Source: Candidatus Doudnabacteria bacterium (GTDB taxonomy: Bacteria; Patescibacteriota; Doudnabacteria; UBA920). From it: a stretch of 38,307 nt of DNA. Below are positions 22,301 to 28,878 of the stretch, piece by piece. The notes under the pieces are model-generated. The model was not told the origin of the DNA and did no database searches. It worked only from the letters and a program-made list of their open reading frames with translations. The stretch spans positions 7,594 to 45,900 of the forward strand of contig JAHFJJ010000008.1 of NCBI GenBank assembly GCA_023245895.1, read 5' to 3'. The translations under genes and the position numbers were made by a program. Numbering within the stretch: the stretch's first letter is position 1; the number at the start of each line of letters is the position of its first letter.

Positions 22301-22375
22301 GGTGCCCGTAGCTCAATGGTAGAGCACCGCTCTGTGGCAGCGGCTACGAGGGTCCGATTCCCTTCGGGCACCCCA
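22301..22375 (+). tRNA. tRNA-His (anticodon GTG)
   Basis: The extra G at position -1 (22301), acceptor GTGCCCG / CGGGCAC, D-arm, anticodon stem CCGCT / AGCGG with loop CTGTGGC, T-arm GAGGG-TCCGATT-CCCTT, discriminator C and encoded CCA. G-1 opposite C73 is the standard identity pair of bacterial tRNA-His. Confidence 0.96.
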
Positions 22376-22378
22376 AAA

Positions 22379-22403
22379 AAACACCCTTTAGGGGTGTTTT
22401 TTA
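22379..22403 (+). terminator. Terminator of tRNA-His
   Basis: AAACACCC / GGGGTGTTT stem and six T residues immediately after CCA. Confidence 0.9.
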
Positions 22404-22463
22404 CTTCTAAAATAGTGTAATTATAGAAGTAACGAATTATTAGTCCTAGCGGAAAAGATAAGT

Positions 22464-22469
22464 TATAAT
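22464..22469 (+). promoter_or_regulatory. -10 box of the 314-residue protein gene
   Basis: TATAAT lies six bases before ATG, with no Shine-Dalgarno, so a leaderless mRNA is predicted. No good -35 is evident. Confidence 0.6.
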
Positions 22470-22475
22470 TATTTT

Positions 22476-23420
22476 ATGTCTGAGCACAAAAAACCACATC
22501 ACCAATCCCCTGCCGAACAAGCGGCGGATGCAAGGCGGGAATTTGAAAAGTATGAAAAATTTATCCCGCTGGACAAATCCTGGATTAACCGCATGGGCGT
22601 ATTGGACCTGGTTTATGGACATGCGGATGATATAAAAAAATTCTTGTCCGGAAGGACTGGCTTGGGAAGCGATTTATTGGCTTTAAAAGCAGCGGCAGAA
22701 GCCTGGGACAAAAGCCAAGAAATTGATGTTGGCGAGTCGGGCACGCTTTACAGGATGCTAAGATTTGCAAGTTGGAAACTAGGCATTAAAAAAACTTTTA
22801 TTACCCATGGTACCCTTACGGGAAGGGTTAAGGACATGCCTAACGACCCTGGCATTGTAAACTTAAGCCAGAAGGAACTTCAAAACTTGCCGGACAAAAC
22901 TACCCAATGGGCGTCGGCTGCCGTGCTCATGGGCGACCCCGAACGCCTGCCGGACGCGGATGTTAAACTGCAACTTTCATACAAAGCCGTAGAACACTGG
23001 AACCGGCAAAGGCAGCAGGGAAAAACTTGGGAAACTAAATACGACGCGACAATTCAAAACCAGGCAAAGGCATTTTTAGAAATGCTAAAAGGCCACAAGC
23101 CGGATTTTATTCCGGAGCAAGCGGAAGACTATTGCTTTGCGCGGGTGTTCGGCTATATGAACATGGAAGAAGGAGAAAAATTGTGGGAAAAACTGCACCA
23201 CCACGAAAGCGACAGACTGGCTGAAATGGAAAAAATAATCCCTCGCATAGAGGCTGGCGAAGAAATAGAGCCCGCTGACCACCGCGTAATCCAGGCGGCG
23301 GTAATGTGGGGATTTGTCAACAACAAAGAAGTTAAAACAAAGTACCCCCAAGCGGTAAATAAAAGCTGGCCCCAATTTTGGGAATTTATTCGCGAAGCAA
23401 AAAATTTAAAAACCGCCTAA
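22476..23420 (+). CDS. Uncharacterised 314-residue protein with EPSP-synthase-like motifs
   Basis: A soluble protein. Segments 'GESGTLYRMLRFASWKLG', 'THGTLTGRVKDMP' and 'DKTTQWASAAVLMGDPERLP' recall the phosphate- and substrate-binding loops of the EPSP synthase/MurA fold, in the same order. The length of 314 is below the 430 of AroA, and most catalytic residues of AroA cannot be identified. This is resemblance by eye only. An N-terminal His/Pro/Gln-rich tail precedes the domain. No shikimate-pathway neighbour is present. The gene is monocistronic between tRNA-His and a convergent hydrolase gene, with a terminator shared with the latter. Confidence 0.6.
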   Translation: MSEHKKPHHQSPAEQAADARREFEKYEKFIPLDKSWINRMGVLDLVYGHADDIKKFLSGRTGLGSDLLALKAAAEAWDKSQEIDVGESGTLYRMLRFASWKLGIKKTFITHGTLTGRVKDMPNDPGIVNLSQKELQNLPDKTTQWASAAVLMGDPERLPDADVKLQLSYKAVEHWNRQRQQGKTWETKYDATIQNQAKAFLEMLKGHKPDFIPEQAEDYCFARVFGYMNMEEGEKLWEKLHHHESDRLAEMEKIIPRIEAGEEIEPADHRVIQAAVMWGFVNNKEVKTKYPQAVNKSWPQFWEFIREAKNLKTA

Positions 23421-23432
23421 AAAGCGGTTTTT
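23408..23432. terminator. Bidirectional terminator between convergent genes
   Basis: AAAAACCGC / GCGGTTTTT stem overlaps the stop codon of the 314-residue protein gene and also faces the hydrolase gene. Confidence 0.85.
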
Positions 23433-23462
23433 TGTTTTATTATTTTTAAACTTGCGGGTACT

Positions 23463-24215
23463 TTATTTTAAGCGCTTATTTAAAAAAGCAATAATCGCCT
23501 CGTTAACCTCCGGGTGGTTTAAAAGGAACCCGCCATGGCCAAAACCGGGATAAATTTTTTGCTCTTTAAAATTATTGGCCAACAGGTAAAAAGTTTCCGC
23601 TTTATTAAAATCCTGTTGGTCCGACAGAATTAAAATATTTTGGATGTTAAAACCCGGCAAATTTTCAGGCAACGGCTGGCCCAAAAAGCCAAACTTTGCC
23701 GGGGAAAGCAAAACCGTGGCCAAAATTTCCGGAGACGCGCCGGAACCAACAAAAGCAATATTGGCTCCTGCCGAAGCCCCAATAATTCCAATTTTTTTGC
23801 CGGGGGCCGCTTTTTTTAAAAATTCAACCGCGCCCAAAACATCTTTGTAGGAGTCGGCCGAACTGGCTGACACAGACTGGTTGTCCCCGTGGCCGCGGAT
23901 ATCGTAAGCCAAAACCTCATAGCCGCTGTGCAATAACTTATCCCTCAAGGAAGTATAGTGGGCCGGGTTAGAGCCAAAATGGTTAATAAGTATTACTGCC
24001 GCCGAACTGGCAGTTCCATCGTTGGAATAGAACTGCCCGGTTAATTTAAAGCCGTCGGAAGCCGGAAATTCCACTCTGTTAGGGCCAAGGCCGCTTTGCC
24101 CGGGCTGATAATTGGCTTGTATTAAAAATTCATGGGGACGGTAAAAACACCCGGCTATGGCGGCAATAAACAGAAGCCCAAAAATAAGCCTATTTACTTT
24201 GTGTATTTTTAGCAT
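23463..24215 (-). CDS. Alpha/beta-hydrolase lipoprotein
   Basis: A 250-residue alpha/beta hydrolase. The N-terminus is a lipoprotein signal with lipobox 'IAGC' (Cys23), so it is probably tethered outside the membrane. The fold shows 'AVILINHFGSNPAHY' (oxyanion region, about 73-87), 'YDIRGHGDN', nucleophile elbow 'GASAG' with Ser148, an acid at Asp199 or Asp202 ('LSDQQDF') and His227 ('GFGHGG'). It resembles dienelactone-hydrolase/esterase-type enzymes; the substrate is unknown. On the minus strand TATAAT (24223-24228) lies seven bases before ATG, so it is predicted leaderless. Confidence 0.82.
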   Translation of the reverse strand: MLKIHKVNRLIFGLLFIAAIAGCFYRPHEFLIQANYQPGQSGLGPNRVEFPASDGFKLTGQFYSNDGTASSAAVILINHFGSNPAHYTSLRDKLLHSGYEVLAYDIRGHGDNQSVSASSADSYKDVLGAVEFLKKAAPGKKIGIIGASAGANIAFVGSGASPEILATVLLSPAKFGFLGQPLPENLPGFNIQNILILSDQQDFNKAETFYLLANNFKEQKIYPGFGHGGFLLNHPEVNEAIIAFLNKRLK

Positions 24216-24334
24216 CAGTTGTATTATAAAACATCCAATAAACTGGCTTTATTATAACACGGGCCGCCCTGGAAACGGCCGCTGTTTAGTTATTTGCCAA
24301 TATTTGCTATAATAGGAGTATTATAGATATAAAT

Positions 24335-24718
24335 ATGGAAAATAAAAAGAAAATTTTAATAGTGGAAGACGACAGCGACATGAGAAACCTTTTGTCCGAC
24401 CATTTAAGCCGCTCTTACGAGATTGTCCAGGCCGCGGACGGAGAGCAGGGCTATAATTTTATTTTAGAATTCCGGCCGGACCTGGTGCTTTTGGATTTGC
24501 TTATGCCAAAACTCCCGGGCCTGGAAATGCTGGAGCGGCTAAGAAAAAATCCGGACAAGGCTTTGGCCAATACCAAAGTAATAATTTTCAGCAACTTCGG
24601 CGACCCGGAATATATGCTGAAAGCTAAAGAGCTTAAAGCCGACGAATACCTGGTGAAGGCCAACACCGACCTGGAAGAAGTGGCAAAAAAAATAGAAAAA
24701 ATACTTAGCGAAGCTTAG
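24335..24718 (+). CDS. Single-domain response regulator (CheY-like receiver)
   Basis: A 127-residue receiver domain with no output domain. The acidic pocket is D12/D13 ('VEDDSD'), the phosphoacceptor is Asp54 ('LVLLDLLMPK'), the switch Ser is in 'IIFSNFGD' and the conserved Lys in 'EYLVKANTD' (near 108). It should be phosphorylated by a histidine kinase and act by protein contact. No kinase gene lies in the window, so its partner is elsewhere. A -10 box with TG extension (TGCTATAAT, 24306-24313) lies upstream; a weak GGAG follows it. Confidence 0.9.
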   Translation: MENKKKILIVEDDSDMRNLLSDHLSRSYEIVQAADGEQGYNFILEFRPDLVLLDLLMPKLPGLEMLERLRKNPDKALANTKVIIFSNFGDPEYMLKAKELKADEYLVKANTDLEEVAKKIEKILSEA

Positions 24719-24722
24719 GAAT

Positions 24723-24763
24723 AAAAAAAAGGGGTAGCGCCGAATACACCGGCTGACTACCCC
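24723..24763 (-). terminator. Terminator of the 188-residue protein gene
   Basis: GGGGTAG (24731-24737) pairs with CTACCCC (24757-24763), with a GC-rich inner part. Eight A residues at 24723-24730 give a T-run on the minus strand. A further palindrome, CCATCGCT/AGCGATGG, overlaps the stop codon. Confidence 0.85.
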
Positions 24764-24777
24764 GCGGCCCCATCGCT

Positions 24778-25344
24778 CTAGCGATGGCTTTTTTTAATGC
24801 TCGCGAGCATGGCGGCAAACTCGTTGTCCAGTTGCACGCGCTTTTCGGGAAAGGGAAAGAGAATCTGGTCAACTGTTTCTTTGGCAATCTCTCTGTCCCT
24901 CCCGGACAATCGCCTGTGCGGAGAGGGAACCGGCCCGTCAAAAATCTTTTTGGCGGCTTCCCGAGAAAAAGCCAGCTGCAGGCCGTGCCGCCCTCCCCGG
25001 ACAAAAAAGCACAAGGCCACTCTGGGGTACATTTCCTTGGGCAGGACTTGGTCGGACCTTTTTAGCAGCTGCTCTTCGGTCATGCGCAGGCCTTCGGCCA
25101 TTGAGACAGTGTAAGAATACCAGCCGTCAGCCGCGGTCTTTTCCTTGGGAAGTTTTGCGGACTTGACCACTTTTTCGGCCGCCGCAACTTCACGCCTGGT
25201 CTTTGCGCCGCCGTCTGCGTCGTCCTTGGCATACTCCTTAGTAACAGCCAAGATAAAATTAACCACTTGCTCGGAAAAACAAATATCGGTAACTTTTCCG
25301 TCGTCGTCCTTGAGAACGACAGCCGTAACCATCTCTGCTTTCAT
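24778..25344 (-). CDS. Uncharacterised 188-residue protein
   Basis: A soluble, charged protein with no recognised family. The N-terminus has a beta-rich start ('MVTAVVLKDDDGKVTDICFS'), the middle is helical and Lys/Ala-rich, and the end ('LFPFPEKRVQLDNEFAAMLASIKKSHR', in part) is helical. Two overlapping open frames exist on the opposite strand but have no ribosome binding site. The start is fixed by AGGAGG eight bases before ATG. A TATATT -10 box (minus strand, around 25366-25371) gives a short leader. It is one of the strong-ribosome-site uncharacterised genes. Confidence 0.65.
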   Translation of the reverse strand: MKAEMVTAVVLKDDDGKVTDICFSEQVVNFILAVTKEYAKDDADGGAKTRREVAAAEKVVKSAKLPKEKTAADGWYSYTVSMAEGLRMTEEQLLKRSDQVLPKEMYPRVALCFFVRGGRHGLQLAFSREAAKKIFDGPVPSPHRRLSGRDREIAKETVDQILFPFPEKRVQLDNEFAAMLASIKKSHR

Positions 25345-25401
25345 ATGTACTTCCTCCTGTTATTTCAGATTAGTAAATATAGCATAACTGAAAGAAAAAA
25401 C

Positions 25402-25530
25402 AATAGGAACCTGGAAGGGGCCTTCACAGGGAACGTCCACTTTAACAAAGAGCACCGGCTCGCGGCCCAATTCGTGTTCGGAATGGTTGAACTTATGCAT
25501 GCCAAGCGCCTGACTACTTCTTCGGAGTAG
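25402..25530 (+). pseudogene. 3' gene fragment, protein-like but without a start
   Basis: On the plus strand the frame reads 'NRNLEGAFTGNVHFNKEHRL' and then 'AAQFVFGMVELMHAKRLTTSSE' to a TAG stop, with natural codon use. There is no start codon or ribosome site before it; the upstream bases are the promoter of the oppositely directed gene. A strong terminator follows 25 bases after the stop. It looks like the end of a gene whose 5' part has been lost. Confidence 0.4.
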
Positions 25531-25554
25531 CCCGCCGGCATACAAAAACAATGC

Positions 25555-25588
25555 GCGGAGCGTTTCCCCAAAACGCTCCGCAAATTTT
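25555..25588 (+). terminator. Terminator after the gene fragment
   Basis: GCGGAGCGTTT / AAACGCTCCGC stem, five-base loop, then AAATTTT. A second AT-rich inverted repeat AATTTTCCA/TGGAAAATT follows. Confidence 0.65.
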
Positions 25589-25692
25589 CCATTTTGGAAA
25601 ATTGTTAATCAACACTAAATCCATTCAAAATAAAACCGCCCGCAAGGTTTTATAAAATCATAATTTTTTTTGTAATAAAGAAATATTACTGC

Positions 25693-25863
25693 TTACTTTT
25701 CCTTTGTCTCTCCGGAAACAGGGCTAAGTGTTGCCAGTAGCGCCCTTTGGTCTTTTTCCGCCCGAGATGCTTGCGAAAGTGTCTTTAAAAAACTTTCGGA
25801 ACTGGAAGCATCCACAAAATCTCCGGCTCCAATATCTTGTTTATCTGCTATAAATTCGCTCAT
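25693..25863 (-). CDS. Small acidic protein of 56 residues, function unknown
   Basis: The reading frame opens ten codons further upstream, but the ATG at 25861-25863 is preferred: TGCTATAAT (TATAAT at 25873-25878) lies nine bases before it, as for other short-leader genes here, and this -10 box would fall inside the longer version. The product starts 'MSEFIADKQDIGAGDF' and is rich in Ser, Ala and Lys. No family is recognised. It could be a spurious frame. Confidence 0.4.
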   Translation of the reverse strand: MSEFIADKQDIGAGDFVDASSSESFLKTLSQASRAEKDQRALLATLSPVSGETKEK

Positions 25864-26042
25864 GATAAAATAATTATAGCATTTTTGCTGCATATTGTTA
25901 CTTAGGTAGCATATTTTGACTAAAACTTTAAAAGATGCGACAATATATTTAAGCTTAAAAGAAACTAAAAATATAAAGACCTGTCGGGATGGACAATATT
26001 CTAAAACCAGTTATAACATAAAACCAATTCAGAGCAGAATAT

Positions 26043-26321
26043 ATGGGCCAAGACCTTCTAAAACAAGCAGACATCCAAAAAATTGCCGCGGAGGGTTCTC
26101 AAATTTATCAAGAAATTAAAGATAAATATGAGCCTCAAGACAACGGCAAGTTTTTGGCTATTAACATAGAAACCAAAGACATCTACCCAGGCAGCACCAG
26201 CGCCGAGGCGGTGGAGAAAGCGACTGCCGCCCATCCGGACAAAGTTTTTTATGTAGTCAAAATTGGATTTGAGTCCGTAGAAACTATGGCCCACGCCATT
26301 ATCCGCTCCGAAATAAAATAG
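26043..26321 (+). CDS. DUF5678-like small protein, partner of a retropepsin-like protein
   Basis: A 92-residue protein. The C-terminal 60 residues ('GKFLAINIETKDIYPGSTSAEAVEKATAAHPDKVFYVVKIG', in part) match the general pattern of DUF5678-like proteins: a beta-hairpin, an 'EAVEKA' helix and 'VFYVVKIGFES'. The N-terminus is helical. The downstream aspartic-protease-like gene starts two bases after this stop. The pair is compact and accessory-looking, so a toxin-antitoxin or regulatory role is conceivable but unsupported. A TTGACTAAAA promoter-like box lies at 25917. No Shine-Dalgarno is obvious. Confidence 0.7.
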   Translation: MGQDLLKQADIQKIAAEGSQIYQEIKDKYEPQDNGKFLAINIETKDIYPGSTSAEAVEKATAAHPDKVFYVVKIGFESVETMAHAIIRSEIK

Positions 26322-26323
26322 CC

Positions 26324-26692
26324 ATGCTACAAGGAATTTTTGTTCAAAATGTCCCATTCGTAAGCGTGACCGTGGGCTGGGGCAAGTCAGTACAAAATCC
26401 CGCGTTTATTTTGGATACGGGCTTTACCGGTGACTTACAGATTACTTCAAAAATGGCCGAAGAACTTGGACTAGTTATCAGCGGAGTGGTTAAGACTACT
26501 ATTGCCAATGGGCAAACCGTACCCATGCCGACAGCTCTGGCAATAGCGGCAATGGAAGGAGCAACAAGTTTTGTAACAGTAATAATTTCTGACAGTATGC
26601 CGCTAGCCGGGATTGGATTATTGACTAAGTTTAGTTATAAATCCGTTGTTGACTGTAAATATAGGACAGTAGTATTGGAAAGAGTCAATTAA
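26324..26692 (+). CDS. Clan AA retropepsin-like aspartic protease
   Basis: A 122-residue single-lobe aspartic-protease fold. The catalytic motif is 'FILDTGFTGDLQIT' with Asp31, matching 'DTGFTG' of bacterial retropepsin-like proteins. 'MAEELGLV' and 'GIGLLTKFSYKSVVDCKYRTV' are the typical following flap and C-terminal Gly motifs. Such proteins act as homodimers; the substrate is unknown. It shares a transcript with the preceding DUF5678-like gene, a pairing also seen in other bacterial genomes to my recollection. Confidence 0.78.
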   Translation: MLQGIFVQNVPFVSVTVGWGKSVQNPAFILDTGFTGDLQITSKMAEELGLVISGVVKTTIANGQTVPMPTALAIAAMEGATSFVTVIISDSMPLAGIGLLTKFSYKSVVDCKYRTVVLERVN

Positions 26693-26715
26693 AAACCGCG
26701 TAATGCGGTTTTTTT
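26691..26715 (+). terminator. Terminator of the retropepsin pair
   Basis: AAAACCGC / GCGGTTTT stem and seven T residues, overlapping the stop codon region. Confidence 0.88.
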
Positions 26716-26729
26716 GCGCATACAAAAAA

Positions 26730-26780
26730 CCAAAAAGAAAACGCCGCACAACAGCCAAAATTTGGGTATTGTGCGGCGTT
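26730..26780 (-). terminator. Terminator of the 118-residue protein gene
   Basis: AACGCCGCACAA (26740-26751) pairs with TTGTGCGGCGTT (26769-26780); a T-rich tract follows on the minus strand. Confidence 0.85.
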
Positions 26781-26810
26781 CGTTGAGTGTGGAATTATAA
26801 AGGCGGCAAT

Positions 26811-27167
26811 TCAACAGTCAAGAGGCTCGCGGCTGCCGTCGGCCGCTTCCAGAAAAAATCGCCCCTGCGGCCAGTTAGCTAAAGCCTGTTTGAGGCGAGG
26901 CGCAATTTGTAACAAAACCGCGCGGCATTCTTCAATCTCGGGCTTGTCCCAGACTCCCAGGGTCACAAGGCCGGTTATGTACAGCCATGTGTGCTCTTTG
27001 TTTCTTGAAATTTGGACACCCTCCAGCCGGCCTGCAAAATAAGCAGCGTCCACAACCGCTTTTCCAAATGCGGCGCCAATTGCGCGTTCTGACCTATCTC
27101 GACCTTCTTTATTTGCCCCCCGTAAAATATCTCCTACCTCCACCCGAATCGCGAGCTTGTTTTTCAT
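26811..27167 (-). CDS. Uncharacterised 118-residue protein
   Basis: A soluble alpha/beta protein of unknown family. It has 'AIRVEVGDILRGANKEGRDRSERAIGAAFG' near the N-terminus, a helical region 'AVVDAAYFAGRLEGV', and a beta strand 'HTWLYITGLVTLGVWDKPEI'. The start is fixed by AGGAGG (eight bases before ATG). It is monocistronic with a good promoter whose spacer contains AGTTA-CA-TAACT, and a strong terminator. It is one of the uncharacterised strong-ribosome-site genes. Confidence 0.63.
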   Translation of the reverse strand: MKNKLAIRVEVGDILRGANKEGRDRSERAIGAAFGKAVVDAAYFAGRLEGVQISRNKEHTWLYITGLVTLGVWDKPEIEECRAVLLQIAPRLKQALANWPQGRFFLEAADGSREPLDC

Positions 27168-27209
27168 GCCTTCTGCCTCCTTTTTCTTGTACTGTTATGC
27201 TGACTAAAT

Positions 27210-27238
27210 ATAATGCCTAATAGTTATGTAACTGTCAA
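27210..27238 (-). promoter_or_regulatory. Promoter with palindromic spacer
   Basis: Minus strand TTGACA (27233-27238), 17-base spacer, CATTAT (27210-27215). The spacer begins with the inverted repeat AGTTA-CA-TAACT, a layout like the ATACC...GGTAT promoters at 28817, 35722 and 37588 but with another sequence. Confidence 0.6.
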
Positions 27239-27324
27239 TGCTTGGTTGTCATCGTCAATAGCGAAGCCTGTACAGGGCCTCAGCTTTTTGCTATTATACA
27301 TTACCAATACTTAATGGAGGAAGG

Positions 27325-27885
27325 ATGAAAGATCTCACAGTCACCTTGCCTGGAAGCGCTGATGTTTCCCGCTTTGGCATTTACAGTCTTGTATTAGCCG
27401 ATGACGTACTGTTTGTTCTTGGCGTTAAAGGAACCGGTCTTGTTGGTGCCAATGGACTACAAATTGCGTTGTATGACGACCTCTATGAAAAGACCCGTAA
27501 CGGAGACCAGCTCACGGTCCGGTCTGAAGGAAGTATTTGTGAACCACGGGCGAAAGACCCGGATGGACACTTCTGGCAAAACCGTAATTGGCACCTGGAC
27601 AAGAAAGGCCAAGACGAGAACTATAGCGGTTGTTTCGTTGTCCGAGACAAAAAAATGGACGGACGACGGATATTCCGCGGAAGTATTGTGATGAGGAGAG
27701 GGCTTTTCGCTTTCTCTTTCATTGCAGACCTACCGGAAGAATTGCGCGGCCATGGCAATGAGGCATGCTTCAGACCAACACCGCACAAACCATGGTTTAA
27801 TATTCATTGGGAAATCAGACCGGCAAGCCCGGAGAGCGCCATCATAGCTGTTGAGCGTTTGTTCAGCGAGGTAATCAATCGTTAG
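27325..27885 (+). CDS. Uncharacterised 186-residue protein
   Basis: A soluble, beta-rich protein with no recognised family. It starts 'MKDLTVTLPGSADVSRFGIY' and includes 'LFVLGVKGTGLVGANGLQIALYDDL' and a late 'FAFSFIADLPEELRGHGNEA' segment. The C-terminus ends in a helix ('SAIIAVERLFSEVINR'). GGAGG lies four bases before ATG. A -10 box with TG extension (TGCTATTAT; TATTAT at 27292-27297) and a poor -35 (TGTACA) give a short leader. Terminators follow. The composition is richer in GC than the integrated element to the right. Confidence 0.63.
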   Translation: MKDLTVTLPGSADVSRFGIYSLVLADDVLFVLGVKGTGLVGANGLQIALYDDLYEKTRNGDQLTVRSEGSICEPRAKDPDGHFWQNRNWHLDKKGQDENYSGCFVVRDKKMDGRRIFRGSIVMRRGLFAFSFIADLPEELRGHGNEACFRPTPHKPWFNIHWEIRPASPESAIIAVERLFSEVINR

Positions 27886-27912
27886 CGTTAGTTAGTGCTG
27901 AGCACGGAATCA

Positions 27913-27950
27913 ATTGGCCTTCAACTTACCCGGTTGCAGGCCAATTTTTT
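27913..27950 (+). terminator. Terminator of the 186-residue protein gene
   Basis: TTGGCCT / AGGCCAA stem with an inner CAAC/GTTG pairing, then six T residues. Confidence 0.88.
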
Positions 27951-27972
27951 TAAGCCTAGAATAGGGGTGGAA

Positions 27973-28020
27973 ATGAATAGCCTACAAAGACAGAACCAAA
28001 GAGAGTTAGAAAGATTGTAG
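27973..28020 (+). CDS. 15-codon micro-ORF with ribosome site
   Basis: ATG preceded by GGGGTGG two bases away; the frame encodes MNSLQRQNQRELERL then TAG. A terminator (28063-28085) follows. It may be a decayed gene start or a tiny peptide. The 330 bases from 27886 to 28219 hold only this and three hairpins. Confidence 0.25.
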   Translation: MNSLQRQNQRELERL

Positions 28021-28062
28021 GATGAACGGTAAATCGGGACATGGCCCATTTAGTTTAAAAAT

Positions 28063-28085
28063 AAAACCGCCTGCTGGCGGTTTTT
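28063..28085 (+). terminator. Terminator after the micro-ORF
   Basis: AAAACCGCC / GGCGGTTTT stem, then T residues. Confidence 0.8.
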
Positions 28086-28164
28086 GGTGGAGCTAGTCGA
28101 GCGCAGGGTAAAACTTTTCTGGCTTTGGTAAAGGATGTTTATGTTGCAATAGTGGGAGCATAAG

Positions 28165-28205
28165 CAAATAAAAGGCCGCCTAAACCCGGAGGTTGTTGGC
28201 GGCTT
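28165..28205 (-). terminator. Terminator of the 169-residue protein gene
   Basis: GCCGCC (28175-28180) pairs with GGCGGC (28198-28203); T-rich on the minus strand. Confidence 0.75.
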
Positions 28206-28219
28206 CAAGACGGCCTGTT

Positions 28220-28729
28220 CTATGCGAGTTCAAGGGATTGGGACGCTTCCTCTAAGTCGGCTACGCCCACAAATATCATTTCCCCGACTTCGACACGGAC
28301 GTGAACCTGGGCAGCCTGTGCCAGCTCCTTGGGACGGTAGCTGACTGCAACACTTCGGACTTCTTTGGCTGCAATCAGTTGAATCAAGTTTCCCAACCAG
28401 CAGTTGTCGTATTCTTCCTTTGTCGGCGGATACATAAAACTGTAAAGGTCAATCGCTTTCCCTTGGAGGAACGGGCCAGGAGTAAAATCCTTCTGTCCGT
28501 TTTCCAAAGCCAGCTCAATCCAAGTACTCGATTCGACTTCGCTGGTGCGATGACAGAGAATGAGAGTAAATGACACTCTCGTGTCCTCAACCCCTTCCGA
28601 GCTAAAGGTGTCGGCCGTGAGCCACACACCATAATTTTCCTTAAGCCTCACGCCTTCGTAAGTTACTCCTGTGAGTTCCGTGAGCTGACTGAACTCATCA
28701 GCATCCTTAGGGAACATCCAAGTTTCCAC
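28220..28729 (-). CDS. Uncharacterised 169-residue protein, GTG start
   Basis: An acidic soluble protein with no recognised family. It starts 'METWMFPKDADEFSQLTELTG' (in part) and ends 'VGEMIFVGVADLEEASQSLELA'; the middle has 'LALENGQKDFTPGPFLQGKAIDLY'. The start is a GTG at 28727-28729, chosen because the full consensus AAGGAGGT (28736-28743) lies six bases before it. A long perfect hairpin and a promoter with an inverted-repeat spacer lie upstream. The same promoter drives genes at 35791 and 37650. Confidence 0.65.
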   Translation of the reverse strand: METWMFPKDADEFSQLTELTGVTYEGVRLKENYGVWLTADTFSSEGVEDTRVSFTLILCHRTSEVESSTWIELALENGQKDFTPGPFLQGKAIDLYSFMYPPTKEEYDNCWLGNLIQLIAAKEVRSVAVSYRPKELAQAAQVHVRVEVGEMIFVGVADLEEASQSLELA

Positions 28730-28752
28730 TGAACTACCTCCTTCGTATTTGA

Positions 28753-28808
28753 AATTTTGAAAAGTTATTTAGCTAGCAGTTATGGTAGCTAAATAACTTT
28801 TCAAAATT
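28753..28808 (-). promoter_or_regulatory. 22-bp perfect hairpin at the 5' end of the 169-residue protein mRNA
   Basis: Arms 28753-28774 and 28787-28808 are perfectly complementary with a 12-base loop. Transcription from the promoter at 28817-28845 would begin next to the outer arm, so the mRNA starts with this stem, which ends nine bases before the Shine-Dalgarno. It could protect the 5' end or control ribosome access. Confidence 0.65.
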
Positions 28809-28816
28809 AACATATA

Positions 28817-28845
28817 AAAATACCACATTTCTGTGGTATTGTCAA
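28817..28845 (-). promoter_or_regulatory. Promoter with operator-like spacer ATACCAC-N6-GTGGTAT (copy 1)
   Basis: Minus strand TTGACA (28840-28845), 17-base spacer and TATTTT (28817-28822). The inverted repeat ATACCACA-GAAA-TGTGGTAT fills the spacer and enters the -10 box. Same design at 35722-35750 and 37588-37616. Confidence 0.75.
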
Positions 28846-28878
28846 CAGCTTTTATATATGTTAAAATATCAACCTAAT

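Noticed and set aside
24705-25114. Open frames opposite or overlapping the 188-residue protein gene
   Set aside because: They lack ribosome sites, while the minus-strand gene has AGGAGG, a promoter and a terminator.
25916-26119. Plus-strand TTG-started frame before the DUF5678-like gene
   Set aside because: It starts inside a promoter-like box, overlaps the next gene in another frame and has irregular composition.
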